Shown here piece after piece: positions 1 through 3,440 of a stretch of DNA of 6,198 nt. Position numbers and translations under genes: made by a program. Where the stretch lies: NCBI GenBank assembly GCA_946886325.1, contig CAMPIK010000155.1:1-6198 (forward strand). The letters are read 5' to 3'. This DNA comes from an uncultured Shinella sp. Its GTDB lineage: Bacteria > Pseudomonadota > Alphaproteobacteria > Rhizobiales > Rhizobiaceae. The notes under the pieces are model-generated. The model searched no databases. It saw only the letters and a list, made by a program, of their open reading frames with translations, and had not been told where the DNA came from. Every line of letters starts with the position of its first letter. Position 1 is the first letter of the stretch.

Positions 1-665
1 CGCGCAGCGAGATCGAGGCGCTCGGCTATCATGTCGAGACCCATGGCCAGAAGGGTTTCAACGGCGTCGCGCTCCTGTCGAAGGTCCGGCCGGACGAGAT
101 CAATCGCGGCCTGCCGGGCGACGACGGCGACGAACAGTCCCGCTTCATCGAGGGCGTCTTTTCGGTCGAGGGCGGCGTCGTTCGCGTCTGCTCGATCTAC
201 CTGCCGAACGGAAATCCGCCTGAGGATCCCGTCAAATATCCCTACAAGCTCGGCTGGATGGAGCGGCTGATCGCCTTTGCGGAAGACAGGCTTGCGCTGG
301 AAGAGCCGCTGATTCTGGCCGGCGACTACAATGTCATTCCGGAACCGCACGATTGTTTCGACGTCAAGGTCTGGGCGAACGACGCGCTCTACCTGCCGCC
401 GACGCGCTCGGCCTTCCGTCGGCTCGAGCATCTTGGCTTCACCGATGCGGTGCGCGCCTGCACCGACGAGACGCCGCTCTATTCGTTCTGGGATTATCAG
501 GCCGGCTGCTGGCCGAAGAACAACGGCATTCGCATCGATCACCTGATGCTGTCGGCGGAAGCTGCCGACCGCCTTCAGTCGACGGCGATCGAGAAGCACG
601 TGCGTGCCTGGGAAAAGCCGTCCGACCACGTGCCGGTGGCTGGTATTTTCAGCTTCGCGGCCTGA
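1..665 (+). CDS. xthA: Exodeoxyribonuclease III (AP endonuclease), 5' end missing
   Basis: Repairs abasic DNA by cutting 5' to the lesion, with 3'-5' exonuclease and 3'-phosphatase activity, using a Mg-dependent endonuclease/exonuclease/phosphatase fold in the cytoplasm. The frame is open from base 3 and gives 220 codons plus TGA. Family signatures appear in order (window residue numbers): GQKGFNGVALLSK near 16-28, the IYLPNGNP segment carrying the catalytic Tyr near 65-72, LAGDYN with the Asp and Asn at 108 and 110, RIDHLMLS with its Asp at 179, and the terminal KPSDH with the Asp-His pair at 208-209. The family is usually about 260-270 residues, so roughly 45 N-terminal residues, including the metal-binding Asn and Glu motifs, lie upstream of the window. 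The gene converges on exoR. Rhizobia often carry more than one ExoIII-like gene, so the paralogue number is not decided here. Confidence 0.95.
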   Translation, partial: RSEIEALGYHVETHGQKGFNGVALLSKVRPDEINRGLPGDDGDEQSRFIEGVFSVEGGVVRVCSIYLPNGNPPEDPVKYPYKLGWMERLIAFAEDRLALEEPLILAGDYNVIPEPHDCFDVKVWANDALYLPPTRSAFRRLEHLGFTDAVRACTDETPLYSFWDYQAGCWPKNNGIRIDHLMLSAEAADRLQSTAIEKHVRAWEKPSDHVPVAGIFSFAA

Positions 666-688
666 GACTGTCCTGACGGAAGACGACG

Positions 689-1492
689 TCAGTCGTCGCT
701 GTCGATGCGGATGCCCTGCGCGAGCGCCACGGCGCGACGGCGCTCGTCTTCGGATGCGATCGCAAAGGCTTCTTCCTGGAGACCCTGCAGCCAGGTGCGC
801 TCCTTCGGCGTGCAATAGTCGAGGGCTGCCGTCATGAAGGCGAGGCCGCGTGCGCCCTGCCCTTCGTGGAACAGAACATTGCCGAAGACGCCCATCGCGC
901 CGGCATGGCCGTTCTTGCGCGCCCGGTTCAGCCATTTCTTGGCCTGATGCACGTTGGAGGCACCGCCCTCGCCTGCAAGGATCATCTGTGCGAGCTGGAA
1001 CTGCGCCTCCGGCACGCCGAAGGTGGAGGCCGCCTGAAAATAGAGCTGGCGCGCCTGCGCGAGGTCGACCTTGACGGGACTGTCCGAAATGCCGCGGCGA
1101 TAATATCCGGCAAGCGCCATCAGTGCATTGACGAAGAAGCCGGTATCTTCCGATCCGGGCTCGATGCCCTGGCGGGCGATGTCGCTGTAGATCTTGAAGG
1201 CCTCGAAGTCGTTCTCCGCCACCCCGTCGCCATCGGCATACATGTTGGCGAGCGCCCAGCGCGAGCCGGTATGGCCCTTCTCGGCCGCATAGCGATAGGC
1301 CTCGACGGCGTCGTTCTTGCGCCCCTCCTTGTAGGAGAAGAAGCCGAACTTGAAGAGGTCGAAGGGACCGCTTTCCTTCGTGATGCCGGAATCCGGATCG
1401 AAGGCGAGTGCCTTGCCTGAAATACCCTGGGCCAGAGACAGGCTGAGGCCGAGGACGATAACGCGCATTTGCTTTGACTCAGAGAGATACAT
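689..1492 (-). CDS. exoR: ExoR, periplasmic Sel1-repeat repressor of the ExoS/ChvG-ChvI system
   Basis: 267 residues. In Sinorhizobium and Agrobacterium, ExoR binds the sensor kinase ExoS/ChvG in the periplasm and holds the two-component system off; its proteolysis releases the kinase and switches succinoglycan up and motility down. An N-terminal signal peptide ends near ALA-F (cleavage after residue 30). The mature part is a run of Sel1/TPR-like helical repeats: AVEAYRYAAEKGHTGSRWAL (62-81), the EAFKIYSDIARQG stretch (97-109), QARQLYFQAASTFGVPEAQF (146-165), QAKKWLNRARKNGHAGAM (183-200). From memory of the S. meliloti literature, G76, the A80/L81 cleavage site and S156 matter for function; G76, A80, L81 and S156 occur here at exactly those numbers, which supports the start at 1492. 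Met9 (1468) is an alternative start and gives a neater signal peptide; neither has a strong Shine-Dalgarno. In relatives ChvI autoregulates exoR. A generic Sel1 protein is the less likely alternative. Confidence 0.9.
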   Translation of the reverse strand: MYLSESKQMRVIVLGLSLSLAQGISGKALAFDPDSGITKESGPFDLFKFGFFSYKEGRKNDAVEAYRYAAEKGHTGSRWALANMYADGDGVAENDFEAFKIYSDIARQGIEPGSEDTGFFVNALMALAGYYRRGISDSPVKVDLAQARQLYFQAASTFGVPEAQFQLAQMILAGEGGASNVHQAKKWLNRARKNGHAGAMGVFGNVLFHEGQGARGLAFMTAALDYCTPKERTWLQGLQEEAFAIASEDERRRAVALAQGIRIDSDD

Positions 1493-1694
1493 GGCAGCTA
1501 CTATCTTCCGCAGTGCCGCGTCGGCTGGACGCGGCCCGCATGCGGTATTCCGTCAATTGCTCGATCGATCCGGCCATCTGCATGGCCTGACCGCGACCGC
1601 CATTCATCGCTGTGCGCGCAAAAACCTCCGGCAGGCCGGCGCCATCATGGCGCTCCATCGGGTGGTCCAGCGGCAATGAGATCAACAGGGTCAT
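1479..1694 (-). CDS. Possible small upstream ORF overlapping the exoR start (71 aa, unrecognised)
   Basis: I do not recognise this protein. It starts with MTLLISLPLDHPMERHDG and is preceded by AAGGAA three bases before its ATG, a passable Shine-Dalgarno. Its TGA lies 14 bases inside the exoR frame if exoR starts at 1492 (the two share ATG...TCTGA), or 10 bases before the alternative exoR start at 1468. That arrangement is typical of translational coupling. The peptide has no signal sequence, transmembrane helix or recognisable motif. The first half has fairly normal GC-rich codons; the second half (from about the QAMQM segment) is less convincing. It may simply be exoR leader RNA that happens to be open. 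Confidence 0.3.
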   Translation of the reverse strand: MTLLISLPLDHPMERHDGAGLPEVFARTAMNGGRGQAMQMAGSIEQLTEYRMRAASSRRGTAEDSSCHVSL

Positions 1695-1765
1695 CGTTTC
1701 CTTGAGCGCTTCTTTTCGCGCGTCTCGTTGGCCACATCGCTGCTCCCCGTTTGTGGCGGGAAATG

Positions 1766-1790
1766 GACAATTCGGCCTTCAGCAATTGTC
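1766..1790. promoter_or_regulatory. Perfect 7-bp inverted repeat upstream of exoR, possible operator
   Basis: GACAATT (1766-1772) and AATTGTC (1784-1790) are perfect inverted copies separated by 11 bases, so the half-site centres are 18 bases apart, close to two helical turns. It lies about 275 bases before the exoR start and 70 bases before the possible small ORF, in the AT-rich part of the gap. It fits a dimeric regulator site, but could also be an RNA hairpin in the exoR leader. No regulator can be named from sequence. Confidence 0.35.
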
Positions 1791-1810
1791 TAGCAAACTA
1801 TGGAAAAAAA

Positions 1811-1830
1811 TGTGTTGCGATTTCGACACA
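1811..1830. promoter_or_regulatory. Imperfect 20-bp palindrome upstream of exoR
   Basis: TGTGTTG (1811-1817) faces CGACACA (1824-1830) across a 6-base centre. Six of seven arm positions are complementary and the seventh is a T opposite G. It sits next to a run of seven A residues (1804-1810). Its ATTTCGACA half recurs upstream of the fadL-like gene at 3339-3347. It is a candidate regulator site; function is inferred only. Confidence 0.3.
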
Positions 1831-1885
1831 ACAACGCGGCGGTCTCTGTGAAGATTCTTGCGGAACGCCGCCATGGCAACACTTC

Positions 1886-1925
1886 ATTAACCAAGAAGCC
1901 CGGCAGGACGAACCGGCCGGGCTTC
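1886..1925 (-). terminator. Hairpin terminator of the fadL-like gene
   Basis: GAAGCCCGGC (1895-1904) and GCCGGGCTTC (1916-1925) form a perfect 10-bp GC-rich stem with an 11-base loop. The hairpin starts 24 bases after the stop codon. Read on the minus strand, the stem is followed by TTGGTTAAT, a weak T-rich tail, so this is a plausible but not ideal rho-independent terminator. It separates fadL transcription from exoR. Confidence 0.75.
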
Positions 1926-1948
1926 GAATTCGGGCATATCCGCAGAGA

Positions 1949-3091
1949 TCAGAACTTGATCATGTAGGACGCCGTGAGGCCGTAGGCATAGTCTCCGTCG
2001 GCCGTCGCATTATAGCTCGCGCCATCTGCCACCGACTGGCTGCCGGACGTCAGGTAGCTGACGCCGGCGCCGAGACGAAGCTCGCCGGGACCGCCCTTGA
2101 TCGAGGTTCCGACGCCGACCGTCCAGGTGTCCGACATGATATCAGCACCTGTGCCGACGCCGCGGTCCCAGGTCAGATTGACCGTACCGGCAACCGATTC
2201 CGTGAAGGAATGGGCGACGCCCGCCTGCACGGTCCAGCCGTCGCGCCAGAAATAGTTGGTGCTGAGCGGGCCGAGGCCGGCGATATTGTAGTCGAGCGTC
2301 TGCAGCACGCTCCAGTCCGTCCACTCAACCGAACCGTAAACGAGCCAGCCGGGTGCAACGCCGGTCTGAAGGCTGACCTTCAGCGACTGCGGCAGCGTGC
2401 CGGCACCGTCGGCATAGACGGGGACGCTGCCGAGCAGCGGCGCCAGACCCAGCGGCTGGAACTGGCCCTCGACGTCATGCTCAATCTCGGAGCGATACAT
2501 GATCTGCGCGCGGAAAGCGTATTCCGGGATCTCGTAGGCGCCGCCGATGCGGTAGCCGAGCGCGCTGTTGTCATCGAGGTCGAGCGTGCCCGCCGCCGTC
2601 TCCTCGGTGTAGGAGAAGGATTGCAGGAAGACGCCGCCGAGCAGGTGGAAATTGCCTTGGCCGGCCGCGACCTTGTAGTCGCAGGTCGCGCCGTATTCGT
2701 GCGTGATGAATTCCTTGTGGAACGTCGCGTTGCCCGTGTTGATGAATTCCGCAAGCTGGGCCTGCGGGCCGTAGGTCGTCGAACCGCCGAAGGGCTGCGT
2801 ATAGGTGGCGACGCAGGCGAACTGTTCCATGATCTGGAACTTCGCCGCGAAGTTCGGCACGAAATAATTGTCGGAATAATCAGGATCGCCGCTCGCGACG
2901 CCGTTGATCGTATTGTAGCCGCGCCGCGGCGCGACATAGGTCGCCTCGCCGCGAATGACCACCGTCCCGTCCTCGAACAGGAGATCGGTATCGGCCGTGC
3001 CGCGGTTGAAACCACCAGCCTGCACCGCGCCGCCGGCCGTCGCCGCCGCAAGAAGCGCAAGGGCTCCGCTTCGCAAGGTTGTCTTGAACAT
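1949..3091 (-). CDS. fadL: FadL/OmpP1-family outer-membrane transport protein
   Basis: A 380-residue beta-barrel protein of the OmpP1/FadL/TodX family, which lets long-chain fatty acids and other hydrophobic ligands cross the outer membrane; rhizobial FadL homologues have also been linked to perception of long-chain acyl-homoserine lactones. The start at 3091 was chosen because GGAGG lies 6 bases upstream and the signal peptide follows at once (MFKTTLRS, then an Ala/Leu core, cleavage VQA-G after residue 25). ATG at 3094 is equally possible; the frame stays open to 3184 but that extension is not signal-like. The mature start GGFNRGTADTDLLFEDG is followed by alternating aromatic strands, a WTDWS strand and the C-terminal Tyr-Met-Ile-Lys-Phe ending in the Phe typical of barrel assembly. 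Two Cys (93 and 137) might form a disulfide. The NPA motif of classical FadL is not visible, and the protein is shorter than E. coli FadL (446). The ligand is unknown. Confidence 0.85.
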   Translation of the reverse strand: MFKTTLRSGALALLAAATAGGAVQAGGFNRGTADTDLLFEDGTVVIRGEATYVAPRRGYNTINGVASGDPDYSDNYFVPNFAAKFQIMEQFACVATYTQPFGGSTTYGPQAQLAEFINTGNATFHKEFITHEYGATCDYKVAAGQGNFHLLGGVFLQSFSYTEETAAGTLDLDDNSALGYRIGGAYEIPEYAFRAQIMYRSEIEHDVEGQFQPLGLAPLLGSVPVYADGAGTLPQSLKVSLQTGVAPGWLVYGSVEWTDWSVLQTLDYNIAGLGPLSTNYFWRDGWTVQAGVAHSFTESVAGTVNLTWDRGVGTGADIMSDTWTVGVGTSIKGGPGELRLGAGVSYLTSGSQSVADGASYNATADGDYAYGLTASYMIKF

Positions 3092-3096
3092 CATAT

Positions 3097-3104
3097 TCCT
3101 CCCC
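3097..3104 (-). promoter_or_regulatory. Strong ribosome binding site of the fadL-like gene
   Basis: On the minus strand GGGGAGGA is followed by ATATGATG. Its GGAGG core is 3 bases from the first ATG (3094) and 6 bases from the second (3091), which favours the second. It rules out the longer reading frame starting at 3184. Confidence 0.8.
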
Positions 3105-3148
3105 GTGTTGGCGACAGCACGACCATCGGCGCGCTGCAGCGTGCGGCC

Positions 3149-3177
3149 ACTATCCGGAAGGCCTACAGCGTTGGCAA
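3149..3177 (-). promoter_or_regulatory. Candidate sigma-70-type promoter of the fadL-like gene
   Basis: On the minus strand TTGCCA (3172-3177, five of six matches to TTGACA) is followed after exactly 17 bases by GATAGT (3149-3154, four of six matches to TATAAT). Transcription would start near 3142 and give a leader of about 50 bases. The match is moderate and other starts in the AT-rich DNA further upstream are possible. Confidence 0.4.
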
Positions 3178-3367
3178 ATCCCACTTTTTGCGGGTGAATC
3201 TCACGCTACGCCCAAAAAATTACGTAAGCTTTTCTTGAAGACCCTCAATAATTTAGGGGTTCGGAATGTTTTTCCGGAATTGCTGTATGAAATAACCGAT
3301 AATTAGAATTTTATTCGCAAACGTAAGCCATCTGTCACATTTCGACAACAAACGCCAAAATGGTCCC

Positions 3368-3406
3368 AAAAGCGGCAAAACGGCCGCGCCCGGTGGGACG
3401 CGACCG
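3368..3406 (-). terminator. Rho-independent terminator of valS
   Basis: On the minus strand CGGTCGCGTCC, a four-base loop CACC and GGGCGCGGCCG form an 11-bp stem that includes two G-U pairs in RNA. It is followed directly by TTTTGCCGCTTTT. The hairpin starts 34 bases after the valS stop codon. A GC-rich stem, tight loop and T tract make this a classic intrinsic terminator. Confidence 0.85.
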
Positions 3407-3440
3407 TGGATAACGGGCGATTCGGCGGAATCGACGGTCG

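Larger units (their letters stand above)
1493..1948. other. Intergenic region between fadL-like gene and exoR
   Basis: About 455 bases without a firmly supported gene, AT-richer than its neighbours around 1765-1830. It holds, from right to left, the fadL terminator hairpin, two inverted repeats (1811-1830 and 1766-1790) and the possible small ORF before exoR. The exoR promoter must lie here because the terminator separates it from fadL, but I found no convincing -35/-10 pair. Confidence 0.7.
3092..3440. other. AT-rich intergenic region between valS and the fadL-like gene
   Basis: About 350 bases with no credible gene, clearly AT-rich from about 3210 to 3360. It contains the valS terminator at its right end, the fadL Shine-Dalgarno and a candidate promoter at its left end, and several short repeats between them: ACGTAAGC twice (3222-3229 and 3321-3328), CGGAA/TTCCG inverted at 3262-3276, and TGTC/GACA inverted at 3333-3347. 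Confidence 0.75.

Noticed and set aside
682..697. Inverted repeat GACGAC/GTCGTC as a bidirectional terminator for xthA and exoR
   Set aside because: Only six base pairs, includes the exoR stop codon, and no T-rich tail on either strand.
866..1420. Plus-strand open frame of 184 codons opposite exoR
   Set aside because: Fully antisense to the well-supported exoR gene and without motifs; a codon-bias shadow.
1350..1851. Two plus-strand frames (1350-1679 and 1612-1851) across the exoR start and upstream gap
   Set aside because: Arg- and Ser-rich translations with no motif; the first overlaps exoR and the second crosses the inverted repeat at 1766-1790.
1836..1871. GCGGCG/CGCCGC inverted repeat upstream of exoR
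   Set aside because: Six-base GC-only arms 24 bases apart are expected by chance in DNA of this composition.
3095..3184. N-terminal extension of the FadL-like protein by about 30 residues
   Set aside because: The frame is open but the extension is not signal-like, has no good Shine-Dalgarno and would bury a signal peptide and a strong GGAGG site that sits right before the ATG pair at 3091/3094. It also covers the candidate promoter.
1751..3238. Plus-strand open frame of 495 codons opposite the fadL-like gene
   Set aside because: It lies antisense over the whole fadL gene, whose protein has a signal peptide, barrel strands and a C-terminal Phe. The antisense product is rich in Arg, Ala and Glu with no recognisable domain, as expected from high-GC codon bias, and it runs through the fadL terminator and promoter.
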